DNA of 64,000 nt from Stachybotrys elegans (Eukaryota; Ascomycota; Sordariomycetes; Hypocreales; Stachybotryaceae): the NCBI GenBank assembly GCA_020746835.1, contig JAGPNK010000005.1, positions 372,001 to 436,000 on the forward strand. Direction: 5' to 3'. Positions 32,370 to 42,703 of this stretch are shown in pieces. A program made the translations under genes and the position numbers. The notes under the pieces were generated by a model. It was not told the origin of the DNA, searched no databases, and saw only the letters and a program-made list of their open reading frames with translations. The stretch's first letter is position 1. Each line of letters opens with the position of its first letter.

Positions 32370-35123
32370 ATGGTGTCCGAAACCCCGCCCACGGGCCGCA
32401 ATACGAATACGCCCGCGATTCGAGTCCAGCCGGCATCAGAAGCGTCGCGCGATTCGTGGGAGGAGGACCGCTACTCGAGCGACGATGACCAGGACGCCAC
32501 AAATCCTTATCGCTCTTTTGCTCCCGGGCGCCAGCAAGGGCCAGCTGGAGCATCGGCATTCTCCGTCCCTGACGATGTGCCGGCCGCCTTGAAACCTGGA
32601 GGTGGCTTCACGATGCCAGCCACTGCTCCAGCACCTTATACCAGTTCCGCCTCCATCGATAACATCCACGCCAACGTCTGGAGTGAGTCAGCACACCAAC
32701 CCTCGGCTTCTCCCACTCCCGCACCGCCGCCGCCGCCGCTGCCGCCCTCGGCCCAGGCGCATGTGCCGGGCATCGTCAGGAAGGACACCAATCCGTTCCA
32801 CCGCAAGCCAGTGGGCCAGAGCAGCCAGCCGCCCCAGTCCGAGGACATGCTTGCGAAGCTATCGCTGCACGAAGCCACAAAATCCAACGAGCAGACTGCT
32901 AGTGTTTTCGACGATGTCAAACAGGATCCGTGGACTTCAGCCCCACCGCCACCACCGCAAGTGCCGAGGCAGTCCACCTCGGCCGGCTCACCGAATCTAA
33001 TATCTTTTGCGCCGGAGGATGAGCCCGGATGGGAAAGGGCATCAAGCGAAGCGGCGCCCGTGCGACCATCACCTCCAGTCTCAGATTGGGGAAAGGAACA
33101 ACCCGTGTGGGATGATTTGGGTCTGTCCGAGCAAAGCGCCAAGGGAGCGGTACTTGGAGTGGACGCTGGCCAGGCGGCACGCTTTGACGATTGGAACTTG
33201 GTGGACGCGGAGCCCTCATCAAGAGGGTCTCCCAGCGTTACCCCTCTGGGTGACGACGACGTCTCACCTCCACCGCTTCCTGACAAAGAAAGACCTAAGC
33301 CGCCGGCAGCGGCAGCTGAAGAGACCAAGCCCGAGCTGCCTCCGAGAACCCTTGGGGAATCATCCAGATGGGTCCCCACCAGGCAGGCCGTGGACGCCAA
33401 TACCGAGACGTATCAAATCAAGAACATTGAATGGCACGATCTGTCGGCCGCGAAGAACCCCCGCGTATCGCCAATACTCGTGCAGAATGCCAACGGGCCC
33501 TGTCCCTTGGTTGCGCTGGTCAATGCTCTGACCATGACTACGCCAGCTGAGGAACCTGATGTTGCCTTGGTGCAGGTTCTGCGGTCCCGGGAGCAGGTCA
33601 GCCTCAATCTGCTGCTGGATGCCGTCTTTGACGAGCTCATGTCGTCGAGGCGCACCGGGTCGGGAGACGCCCTTCCCGATGTTTCCGACTTGTACGCCTT
33701 CCTGCTGAGCCTACACACGGGAATGAATGTAAACCCACGCTTCATCCCCACTACGCAGGTTGTGAATGCATACAAACGTACATCTCTAACTCACCTTCAC
33801 CCGGCCGAGCGCGCAGACCTCGTGCCGGGAACCTTTGAGAACACGCACGAGATGGGGCTATATGCTACATTTTCGATCCCACTTATCCACGGCTGGCTGG
33901 CTGCCCCGTCTGACCCCGTGTACGAGGCCCTCGAGCGGCAAGCTGCATCATACGAGGACGTGCAAAACCTGCTCTTCCGCGAGGAGGAGCTGGAGGATAG
34001 GCTCGTGAATTCGGAGAGTGGGTTGTCGGAGAGCGAGCAGCAACTGTACCAGGACATCATCACCATCAAGTCCTTCCTAAGCACCTCGGCAACACAGCTA
34101 ACCCACTGGGGTATTGAAGTGATTGGCAAGGCAATCCGGCCGGGGACGTTTGCGATTCTCTTCAGAAATGACCACTTTAGCACCTTGTACTGCCATCCCG
34201 AAACCAAGCAGCTGCTCACGCTGGTAACCGACGCAGGGTACCGGAGCCACGAGGACGTGGTGTGGGAAAGCTTGGTGGATGTCAATGGAGAGCGAACCGA
34301 GTTCTTTTCGGGCAATTTCAAGGCGGTTGACTACAGCGAGAGCGGCGCCACGGGCGGGGGAGGGAACTCGGGTAGTGATCGTGGAGGAGGATGGACCACG
34401 GTCCAGGCTGGTAACACGAGGCGAAACCAGCACCAAGCGAGCCGGCAAGGGGACCGGGAATCCAGCGCAGCAATCTCGAGCCGGGAGCAGGAGGACCGAG
34501 ACCTTGCCTTGGCGCTGCAGCTGCAGGAGGAGGAGGACCAGCGACACCGCGAGGCAGAGACACGCCGCCAGCAGGAGAGCCGGCTATCGGAGCAGTACAT
34601 TGAACAGCAGGCACGACAGCCGGTGCCATCGATATCCGGGAGGGGCGGCGGCACGGGACTGCGCGGGGCGTCGTCGTCGTCGTCCTCTGGGAGCAGAGGA
34701 GGTGGACAAGGTGGACGAGGTGGCCATGATCTTGTGCCAGGGCGACGAAGCTCGAGCAATGTTGCAGGTTCGGCGACAGGTAGCGGCGGTGGCGGACCGG
34801 TGCAGGAAGTTCGTCCACTGGTTCCCCCCCGACGTCCAACGGCGACGACGAACCGACCGGAGGTGGCTGGAGACGATGCCCCGCCGTCGTACGAACAGGC
34901 CTCACGATCACCTGCGTTTGTACCGCCCAGAGGCCACCCGAGCCACGCAGGCAGCGTCAGCGCAGCCTCGTCATCGAGCCAGCCAGTGGCCAACGGGCCA
35001 AATGCCAGGCCAGGCCAATCAGTGACAGGCAGACGGGCACCGGGGCAGACAGGGGCAGGCACAGGGGCAGGCGCCACAGGCGGGCATGGCAGGGATAGGG
35101 AGCGGGACTGCGTAGTCATGTAA
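32370..35123 (+). CDS. MINDY-family deubiquitinase with C-terminal CaaX box
   Basis: One exon, 917 residues from MVSETPPTG. The first 350 residues are Pro/Ser-rich and disordered. The MINDY catalytic domain (formerly DUF544) begins at about 345 (YQIKNIEWHDL) and contains the oxyanion Gln372 and catalytic Cys378 in LVQNANGPCPLVAL. The catalytic His602 is in FRNDHFSTLYCH. After the domain, EDRDLALALQLQEEEDQR matches a ubiquitin-interacting MIU/UIM helix. A Gly-rich tail ends in CVVM, a good farnesylation CaaX box. MINDY enzymes trim K48-linked ubiquitin chains; the lipid tail would place this one on membranes. I chose this Met because sequence before it looks like a leader. Confidence 0.93.
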   Translation: MVSETPPTGRNTNTPAIRVQPASEASRDSWEEDRYSSDDDQDATNPYRSFAPGRQQGPAGASAFSVPDDVPAALKPGGGFTMPATAPAPYTSSASIDNIHANVWSESAHQPSASPTPAPPPPPLPPSAQAHVPGIVRKDTNPFHRKPVGQSSQPPQSEDMLAKLSLHEATKSNEQTASVFDDVKQDPWTSAPPPPPQVPRQSTSAGSPNLISFAPEDEPGWERASSEAAPVRPSPPVSDWGKEQPVWDDLGLSEQSAKGAVLGVDAGQAARFDDWNLVDAEPSSRGSPSVTPLGDDDVSPPPLPDKERPKPPAAAAEETKPELPPRTLGESSRWVPTRQAVDANTETYQIKNIEWHDLSAAKNPRVSPILVQNANGPCPLVALVNALTMTTPAEEPDVALVQVLRSREQVSLNLLLDAVFDELMSSRRTGSGDALPDVSDLYAFLLSLHTGMNVNPRFIPTTQVVNAYKRTSLTHLHPAERADLVPGTFENTHEMGLYATFSIPLIHGWLAAPSDPVYEALERQAASYEDVQNLLFREEELEDRLVNSESGLSESEQQLYQDIITIKSFLSTSATQLTHWGIEVIGKAIRPGTFAILFRNDHFSTLYCHPETKQLLTLVTDAGYRSHEDVVWESLVDVNGERTEFFSGNFKAVDYSESGATGGGGNSGSDRGGGWTTVQAGNTRRNQHQASRQGDRESSAAISSREQEDRDLALALQLQEEEDQRHREAETRRQQESRLSEQYIEQQARQPVPSISGRGGGTGLRGASSSSSSGSRGGGQGGRGGHDLVPGRRSSSNVAGSATGSGGGGPVQEVRPLVPPRRPTATTNRPEVAGDDAPPSYEQASRSPAFVPPRGHPSHAGSVSAASSSSQPVANGPNARPGQSVTGRRAPGQTGAGTGAGATGGHGRDRERDCVVM

Positions 35124-38100
35124 TACCAAGGCCATGGAGAGAGAGATGGGCAGAGGGCTGGCGAGATGCCGAAGGGCGAGGACCATAAGAAGCATAGGAG
35201 CGATAGTGCATAGCACTATAGCGGGCGCTGAAGGGGTGGATAAGGGAATAGCGCAGAACAAATGCGTGAAGTGATGTTTGGTGCTGGCAGGGGCCAGGGT
35301 ATCTGGACAAGCGACATGTGGAATTCAGGTTGACGTTGACGTTGACGTTGATGGTTCGTCGGTAGGGATTCTATGGGACGGGGCGTTTCGGTCATGGAAA
35401 GAATTGTACGACGTAGAAACCCAAATACGTGATTGCCCGGGCGCGCATGGCATGCTGATGCGAGGGTGCTTCGGTACGACCCATACGACGTACATGCAGC
35501 CAAGACGAGACAAGGGAATGGCGAGATAAGGCGGCGATACTGGGGGGCAGCTGAGAGATAGGAGCGACATTGATATTGAGACTGGTGCTGACTGAGACTG
35601 AGACTGAGACGGGAGGCTGGAACGGACAGTTCTTGATTCAAGAATGGATCACTGGCTGATTGGAAACAGGCCGCTGGGACGGTCTTCTCCGTATCAATGC
35701 TGCAGGTCTGGAAGACAGAAACATGTGGGCATGCCGCACTGTACGCCGCAGATATTATTATTCGGTACCACCTGAACCATTCATTAGAATGGGTGCGCAC
35801 ATGTCAAATGAAGCAGAGGACAGGACAGGACAGGACAGGGACAGGGGGCGTACTGCTTCTATTTTATTCCCTGGATGGAACGATGAGAAGATGAAGCAGA
35901 GACCACGACTAGCGGGAGGCGTCGCTGGAGAAGGGTCCTGGGGTGTAATATAGGGGCGTGAAAAAGATGGATTCAACCAGAAGAAGACGTGAGTTTTTCA
36001 TCTTTTCTTCTTCTATTTATTTATATACATATATATTTTCGTCGTCTCCAATGTGGCCTGTCTCCACTGGGCAATGCAAGGGGCATCTGTCCCCTCTAGT
36101 ACTCGGTTCTGGACGTATTCATTGAGGCGTTCGTGAAGGGTGCCAGTCACACCAAGTGTCCAACCACGGCAGATTGGACTCGTCGTCCATTTCCAGCCGT
36201 TGTTTCGGCCCACAAGTCTGTTGCAACGGCGGCCTAGGTGGTGGGTTTTGGCATGGGACCGCGTGCGACTTATCATGCATCTAGCAGCGACTATCGCTGA
36301 TGATGCTATATCTTAGGCACGGCCCGGTCAAGGCCAGGCTGATACAATACAAGTTTTCCGTTGACCATTCTGGGTCGTCTCCCATCGCCGTTGGGTCGTG
36401 GCTCCGCAACCTGTTGTAGCGCGTACCACCCAACGCAAGACTCACCCAAATGGGTATGGCAGCTGGCCTTTCCATGCTCTCTACGTGCGCATGGGCCATC
36501 CAGGAACCCGCTGTGGTGTGGAGAGGCAAGGACTGGGCGAACTATTGTATTATTCAGAACTGACAGACAAGGCTAGGCCATGAGCTAAGTAGTCGAGAGG
36601 GGAGAAAGAAGGCGACAAAGTTGGAAGTTGGATAGCTACGGCAATAAGAGGGGTCGTAGCCCAATGAGAGACGAGGACGAGGCGTTGCAGCCAACGACTC
36701 AAGACACAAGGCGACCAGATAGCAGCGTCACATCGGCCATGTACAATAAACAATGTCTGTGTGTATATATAGATGCGTATGCACGTCTTTAAAATAAGAT
36801 TCACGGGCAAGCGAGTCGAGGTTGGGACGGAACTGACAGCCAACTGCATGCTTGGCTGCACTCGGCTCCAGCGGGTGTGCCGCAGGACGGACCAGACCAA
36901 CGCGAACATGGGATAGATAGAACACCAAAGGAAGAAAGAGAGAGAGAGAGAGAGGGAAGGGGAGAAGAAAAAAAACTCGGCAATTGGAGGGAAATAGGAG
37001 CGGAGCAGAAACGGGAGGGGCGGGAATGGGGACAGCATGGGATAGACCATGCATGCGTCCATCGGCAGCACGTTTGATGCTGGCCCCCCCCTGGTAAAAC
37101 CTCGCGAGTACTTGTCAAAGAGAGAAAAGGGAAGAAGAAAAGAGAGAACCCCGGCAGGAAGCGGGTCGACGAGGATTTGCTCGGTGGTGTCATTCAACGG
37201 CCAGCGTTGCTCGTCTCTGGGATGGCACGTACAGAATTTGCCAGGCTTTTTTATTTATTATTTTTATTTACGCCGATCTATTTCTTCTTCTTTGCTTGCC
37301 AGCCAACTTCCCTGCCAAACGTACATACGTGTATATACTCCGTACATGGGGGAGGGGAGGGGGGGAGAAGGGGTTTGGTGGGGGTTGGCAAGACTGACAG
37401 ATGGGAAAGGAGATGACAATTACCATGGAGAGAGAGAGAGGGTGAGGGAGAGAGGGAGAGCGGTGGCAGATGGCGGCCTCGGCAATGACATGATCCTCTC
37501 GTCTTCCCTTGCTCCTCGTCCGAGGGAGACCCTGCTGCCTTGCCGGAGGAGGTTTCCTCTTTGCTTTTACGGCCACCCGCCCTCTGCTGTACTACTAATG
37601 CATTGCCGTGGGTTATTCTCCTCGCTATTACTCCGCGCCTGTTCAAGTCCCATCTCGCATATCGACATCACGCCTCTCATCGCTTCTTCTTATTCGTATT
37701 ATTAATCTACGTTACATACACATGTCCGTTCGCAAAAGGGACACCCCCCCCCCCCCCCCTTTTCACCCCCCCGTCCCCCATTCTCCTCTCCTCCTCCTCC
37801 CCCCTCCCCCTTCACTAGACGATCGCGTGGAGTTAGGTCGATCTCGTTGGTTGACGCTCGCATGCGCATGGACATGGATGGGTACCGCCTGTGCTCTCAT
37901 TTCCAACTGGAGGGGTGCGTCCCAGCGAGAAGGAGAACTGCATGTGTGTGTCATGTACATGCTGCTGCTGCTGCTGCTGCTCTGCTGGTCCGATGATATA
38001 CATTACATACTGTTGTCCACGTAGGCCGAGAATATATTACTTCAATCCCGTCTGTCTTCCCTTTCCCTCTCCCATCCTTGTCGCTCTACTCTCCCCCTCC

Positions 38101-38946
38101 CCTCGCAATCACATACAACCAGGGCCTGTCGTGTCTTGCTTTTAAACCTCGTGTTTCTTTGCCCTTGACGACTCACCTGTTTTCAGCTCTGACGTCTTCT
38201 TCATCCCTTGGACACTTCGCTGCTGCTGCTGCTGCGGCTGCTCCTCCTCCTCTGTGTCGTCTCTCCTCGGATGCACGGATTCATCACCCGATCTAAGACG
38301 CCCTTCTCACTCCACGGAACTAGGGTCCGCCATCTGCAACATCCACCAGCTTCACACAAAGGAAGAGGAATTGTGTTTCTCCTCTGCGAATTGGCACCCC
38401 CACCCTCCTCTCCTCCCACTCGCTCTCTTGCTTCCTATCCCTCCCGCTAGGACCCTGCCTGGCTCTTCTCTGGACAGTCCCCTCGTCCATTCTTGCCCTT
38501 CATTCCGCACTGGTCTCGTTGCTCAAGGGATTCTCACCGCTTCATTTCTCTCGTCCCCTTGCCCCGTACCCACGAGCAATCGAATGAGACGGCCCGTCCC
38601 CGTTCCGCTATCGTTCGACCATCAGCTGCGACACACCACCTCGAACATCGACAAATCCCTTTGCCAGCGACGCACGGCCTAACGCTGCCCACTGTGCTCC
38701 TCGCTTCCCGCACTGCTCCGTGGTATAAGTAGCATCCCACTCCTCCTGATCTTGGCGCTATCTGGTCTAGTCAACACCAGTCAGCCCATCCATCCTCTTT
38801 GCTTCTTCTCTACAGGGACAGGGTGTATACAAAGACCTGTTCACAACCCACACAATACCCGCCGTCCTTTGCCACGGCTTCTCTTTCCTCTCTTTATCTC
38901 TCATCTCCCATCTCTCTCTCTCTCATCTCTCATCCATACAGTCATC
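35124..38946. other. 3.8-kb spacer rich in simple repeats
   Basis: No gene is supported. Several microsatellites of different units are present: GTTGAC at 35329-35352, CTGAGA at 35592-35610, AGGAC at 35817-35840, GA runs at 36937-36955 and 37427-37441, C16 at 37744-37759, GCT at 37961-37982 and 38219-38240. Long frames of about 200 codons at 36550-37197 and 37049-37705 are low-complexity and lack domains. The right end is a CT-rich leader of the UbiA gene. Confidence 0.6.
38888..38946 (+). promoter_or_regulatory. CT-rich leader before the UbiA gene
   Basis: A tract dominated by CTCT and CATCTC repeats runs almost to the ATG at 38947. Pyrimidine tracts of this type mark the transcription start and 5' untranslated region of strongly expressed fungal genes. 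Confidence 0.45.
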
Positions 38947-39954
38947 ATGGACATGGACATGATCCGAACCAGTCTCGGGCTCAAACCCGCAGACAAGCAG
39001 TGGTCGGTCCCCGTGAAGGCCGGCAAGCAGCTCTCGGCCACGCGCGTGTTTGAAGCCATTGGCCACCACCTGTACACGCTCTACCTCTTCAGCGCGACCG
39101 ACATCGACTGCATCATCGCCACGAGCATGACCTTTGGCTTCCTCAACGCCGCCATTGCGCCCGCGCTGTCCATGGGCCCCGCGCTCACGCTGCTGGGCAT
39201 GATCAAGGCGGCGCCGCTCATGCTCGTCCAGGTATGGGGCGTGCTGCTGCTGACCGAGTTCCACAACCAGCGTCACCCGGAGTCGACGGCCGAGGACATG
39301 ATCAACAAGCCGTGGAGGCCGGTGCCGTCGGGCCGCGTGACGACGCAGCAGGTCAACATGCTCCTCTACCTCATCTACCCCTTCAACATCCTCGTGTCGT
39401 CCATGGTGGGCGGGCTCGTGCCGTGCCTGACCACGTCCGTCTTCGCCGTGTGGTACAACGAGTTTGGCGGCGCCGCGGACCCCTTCCTCAAGGGCTGGCA
39501 CAACGGCGTCGGCATCACGGGCTTCTGGGCGGGCACGCTCGAGGTGGCCACGGGCAGCTCCATCTTCTCGGGCGACGGCACGGCGGCCGTGTGGCTGGCC
39601 ATCCTCATGGCCATGGTGACGACGACGAGCCAGATGCAGGACTTCCGCGACATGGACGGCGACGCGGCGGCGGGGCGCAAGACGGTGCCCCTCGTGCTGG
39701 GCGACATGACGTCGCGCGTCCTCAGCGCGCTGTCGGTGCTCGGCTGGACGGCCACGACGTGCTGGTTCTGGGAGGTGTCGTGGCAGCAGGCCCTGCTCCC
39801 CGCCGTCGCCGCGCTTGCGCTCGTCGGCAACCTGTTCCGCGACCGCACGCGCAAGGGCGACGCCACGACCTGGAAGCTCTGGTCGCCGTGGGTCTTTAGC
39901 CTCTTCCTCATGCCATTCCTCAAGCACTACCACTTCCAGGGGAGCCTAATCTAG
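38947..39954 (+). CDS. UbiA-type membrane prenyltransferase
   Basis: One exon, 335 residues starting MDMDMIRTSL, directly after the CT-rich leader. The first Asp-rich motif has the variant EDMINKPWRPVPSGR (117-131), typical of fungal UbiA-like enzymes. The second is QDFRDMDGDAAAGRKTVP (231 onward). Several hydrophobic helices surround these. UbiA enzymes transfer an isoprenoid diphosphate to an acceptor inside a membrane using Mg2+. The acceptor cannot be told; no terpene cyclase, polyketide synthase or oxygenase cluster surrounds it, so a stand-alone role is as likely as secondary metabolism. Codon use is very GC-rich, unlike the AT-rich flanks. Confidence 0.9.
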   Translation: MDMDMIRTSLGLKPADKQWSVPVKAGKQLSATRVFEAIGHHLYTLYLFSATDIDCIIATSMTFGFLNAAIAPALSMGPALTLLGMIKAAPLMLVQVWGVLLLTEFHNQRHPESTAEDMINKPWRPVPSGRVTTQQVNMLLYLIYPFNILVSSMVGGLVPCLTTSVFAVWYNEFGGAADPFLKGWHNGVGITGFWAGTLEVATGSSIFSGDGTAAVWLAILMAMVTTTSQMQDFRDMDGDAAAGRKTVPLVLGDMTSRVLSALSVLGWTATTCWFWEVSWQQALLPAVAALALVGNLFRDRTRKGDATTWKLWSPWVFSLFLMPFLKHYHFQGSLI

Positions 39955-41073
39955 CTCTCCAGGGTTTTTTGCTTTTCGATGGGAAATACGAAGATACAAC
40001 AGGGAGCATGGGAGTAACGGTTAGCTTGGGACCTAGGGAATGGTGCTATTTTTTATTGTTTTATTGTCGTTCCTTTATTATTCCCTCTGTCTCGTCTTGA
40101 ATCACACAACCCGCCTTGGCGTTGGAGCCGCAACAGGGTTTCATGTCATTTTCTTTTTTCCTCTTTCCCCCCTCTCTCAACCCACTCTCTTTTGGGTAGA
40201 TCACCTAGCCGTACGATGTCTCGGCAAGTAGAGAAAAACACGCCATGTTTCTCTTTGCCCCTTCTCGGCTCGGCAGTAGGTGGATGTGCTTCAGCAGCTG
40301 CTGGACAATCTCGACGGCATAGAGTAGAGTAGAGTAGATGGCGGGCGCGTTCCTCACGCCAAACAATACAAGAAACAGCCAGCAAGCATCGTGTTTCCTC
40401 TTTGAGCCTGACCCACGCCCCCCTCCAGTAGGATTCCGATGGCGGCTGAGGCACAGGCGGGCTGGGCCGAAGTGTGTCCTCCCTTCTGGGGTGCGCCAAG
40501 GCAGCGCAGTCATAGCCACGCTCAATCGGGAACCGAGGTGTCCCAGGGGGGGAACAGGCACCACCTCCTGTGGTTAGCACGGCACTACTGGATGGTCCAT
40601 CTCTGGTCTGGCACCACCACCGTTGAGGTTTGTCGGGACCAAAAAGCCGCGAGCACGCAAACGCAAATCTGGGCCCATACACCATAAGCATGCTGCAGCC
40701 AGCACGTTGCTTATCGAGGGCTGACACGAGAGAGAGGGACGGCGATGAGCGGTGGGGAACGTTAGCCATTTGAGTTGCCGAGCTGGATGCAAGAAGCAAC
40801 CTTATGCATGTTGCTGATGCGAAGCTGCATGATGCAAATGCTGGGTTCGCGGCAGATGATGCCTGAGGTACGTACCATTTGCGCTGTGGCTGGTGGGCCC
40901 CGTACATACCCGTGCAACCGTGGCTTTCATGCTGGCTGTGGCGCCGTCCAACCTCACCTCGCAAATGCCCGTCGCGGCAGCCAGCCCATGTTATCACAGT
41001 CTTGCATTTGCCCATCATATCTGTCGGCAGACAAGCGATAAAACATGTACGACTGAGGCTCTGCCTACCTGCA

Positions 41074-41118
41074 TGTACAGTATGTACAGTATGTACAGCT
41101 TGTGCAGCTTGTACAACA
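41074..41118. repeat. 9-bp tandem repeat, five units
   Basis: Units are TGTACAGTA twice, then TGTACAGCT, TGTGCAGCT and TGTACAACA. The period is exact with substitutions only. Confidence 0.85.
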
Positions 41119-41136
41119 TATTTGGTAATTTATCAT

Positions 41137-41217
41137 CTTCTTTGTTGCGCATGTTTTCTTTGTCACTCATGCCTTCTGTGTTGCATATATCTTCTTTGTT
41201 GCTCATGTTTTCTTTGT
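41137..41217. repeat. degenerate tandem repeat with TTCTTTGTTG core
   Basis: A 27-bp segment starting CTTCTTTGTTGC at 41137 recurs at 41191 with one mismatch. Related, shorter units lie between (TCTTTGTCACTCATG, TTCTGTGTTGCAT), giving an 18-19 bp underlying period. Confidence 0.75.
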
Positions 41218-41549
41218 TGTCTCCGGCCGGCTGACAAATTCCGTCTCCTCTTAGTGCATTTCCAAAAAAACGATAAAAGGCAATACAATCCCCCCTCTTT
41301 CCTCTTCCCGCAAGCCATCTGTCGTTCAGACTCTTTCGCCCACACTCTTTCGCCCAGGCTTCAGACCCTTCAGACTGCCTTCGATCCAAGCCCGACCGGT
41401 GCACCCGCTTATATCACGATGTCAGACTCTGCGCCGCAGGGAGCTGGTAAGGTGGTGGGCCGGCCTTATATCATACACACAATCTGAGTCCATCACAAGG
41501 CACAACAAGAAGAACGAGGGCCATGCGGGCCGGTTCGCTACTCTGCTAT

Positions 41550-42014
41550 CCACCCTACGACGATTGTAGCATCACCCTCGAGCCGGTGGAGGAGAGGTCA
41601 GACTAGTCCTCCGGTACAGATTCCTCAGACCCGATTCTCGCGAGGAAGGGGGGTGCAAAGCGGAAGACGAACTCAGGAGTGCCCTTGGATACGGACCCTA
41701 CGTCCGTCCTGACTCCTTTCACGGATCCATTCATGGACAAGGCGGACTTTGAGCCTGTGCATTGGATAGCTGCGGCCAGGATCCTCGATGGCCACGAGAT
41801 CACCATGACCACAACCGACCCCGTGAGCCTGCCACCTCCTAGTGCTGAGTTGTTCTTGTTGCATAGCGATATTATGCGCATGGTTACCTTGGCGGGGGCT
41901 GCGGGGGCTGCCGGGCCCGCAGAGCACGATGAATATGGCGACGAGGATGAAGGAGAAGAGGAAGAAGCAGAGGCCGCCTCGCTTCCTTCTGAACAGCCGA
42001 CTTCAAGGACATGA
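41550..42014 (+). pseudogene. frameshifted copy of the HNH-related family
   Basis: The C-terminal module of the complete gene at 43648-45063 is recognisable in three different frames: CSITLEPVEE (near 41570), then LVLRYRFLRPDS, then PLDTDPTSVLTPFTDPFM through SDIMRMVTLAGAAG and an acidic tail (EDEGEEEEAEA). The frames must be changed at about 41595 and again at about 41640 to follow the homology, so the copy is broken. A short possible first exon starts at 41419 (MSDSAPQGAG). No N-terminal half or HNH core is found upstream. Confidence 0.7.
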
Positions 42015-42703
42015 TGAGCAACTTGGCCTACATTTGGGGAGAGCATCGGATCAACCGCTACCTCGCACAGCTTGGGGAGAGGAAGATTGACATGCTGCCG
42101 AACATGATCTCGTTAAACTGCCTGATTCACAAGATGTTTGATGATATCAAGGTCGGTCTCGGGCCCGTCGAGAGCAAATGCACCCCGAACATTCTCGTTT
42201 TGCGCTACCGAACGCTCCAGGACTCCAAACTGCGTCCGACAAAGAGCATGAAACGGAAGAAAAGCGAACATGCGGTGGAGCTGGACGCAGACCCAAGGCC
42301 TCTTTTGACCCCATTCGTCGACCAGTTCGATCCAGAAGCGGATCTCAATGCTATTCATTGGAGAACCGGCACCAAGATCCAGGATGGCTACGAGTTGACC
42401 ATGGAGACGGACAATCCTCACCAAAGGCCGCTTCCGAGCATCGAGCTCCTAAACCTTCGAAATGACCTGGTCAGAATGATTCCATTGGCCGGCGGCGCTG
42501 GGCCAGATGGGCGGGAGGAAGACGACGATGATGACAACGACATCTCCGTCCTTTCCAGAGAGGTACCGGCGCCGTCGTCGCCGCGAACTCTCATTCAAGG
42601 CACAGAGGGCATGGGCGGCACGCCTCTGATCCGTAGAGCGGATCCAGCGCGATGCGCAATTATGTCTCTGCTGACACCTGAGTTGTGGGAAAGCCCCGGG
42701 TAG
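42011..42703 (+). CDS. N-truncated copy of the HNH-related family
   Basis: An open frame of 230 residues begins MMSNLAYIWGEHRINRYLA, which aligns with the stretch just after the HNH core of the complete neighbour (KLSYMKDVWGADRVCEYSEA). It continues with GLGPVESKCTPNILVLRYR, the repeated module LDADPRPLLTPFVDQF, IHWRTGTKIQDGYELTME and NDLVRMIPLAGGAG, plus an acidic run. The HNH core and the N-terminal domain are absent. It overlaps the end of the preceding frameshifted copy by four bases. It may be a short expressed protein or the 3' half of a broken gene; I rate it a likely remnant that is still open. Confidence 0.55.
   Translation: MMSNLAYIWGEHRINRYLAQLGERKIDMLPNMISLNCLIHKMFDDIKVGLGPVESKCTPNILVLRYRTLQDSKLRPTKSMKRKKSEHAVELDADPRPLLTPFVDQFDPEADLNAIHWRTGTKIQDGYELTMETDNPHQRPLPSIELLNLRNDLVRMIPLAGGAGPDGREEDDDDDNDISVLSREVPAPSSPRTLIQGTEGMGGTPLIRRADPARCAIMSLLTPELWESPG

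Larger units (their letters stand above)
39955..41418. other. intergenic with short tandem repeats
   Basis: No gene is supported. A 290-codon frame on the minus strand (41018-40146) has no domain and poor composition. Tandem repeats lie at 41074-41118 (five 9-bp units based on TGTACAGTA) and 41137-41217 (27-bp copy repeated after 54 bp). Confidence 0.5.

Noticed and set aside
36550..37197. Open frame of 215 codons on the minus strand with hydrophobic runs
   Set aside because: The hydrophobic runs come from GA/CT microsatellites; no conserved text, and overlapping frames are equally open.
37049..37705. Open frame of 218 codons on the plus strand
   Set aside because: Driven by GA and C-rich simple repeats; no recognisable domain.
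35329..38240. CRISPR-like or centromeric repeat array
   Set aside because: The repeats are unrelated microsatellites without spacers or a common unit.
38752..38946. Upstream in-frame start for the UbiA gene
   Set aside because: It would translate the CT-rich leader into Ser/Leu/Pro runs; the family start is at 38947.
40146..41018. Open frame of 290 codons on the minus strand
   Set aside because: Low-complexity, Arg/Cys/Ser-rich sequence with no domain, no signal peptide and microsatellites inside it.
41137..41300. Short peptide repeats (NKEDI, DKENM, NKEDD) in a minus-strand frame
   Set aside because: They are translations of the DNA tandem repeat; the frame has no domain, start context or splice support.
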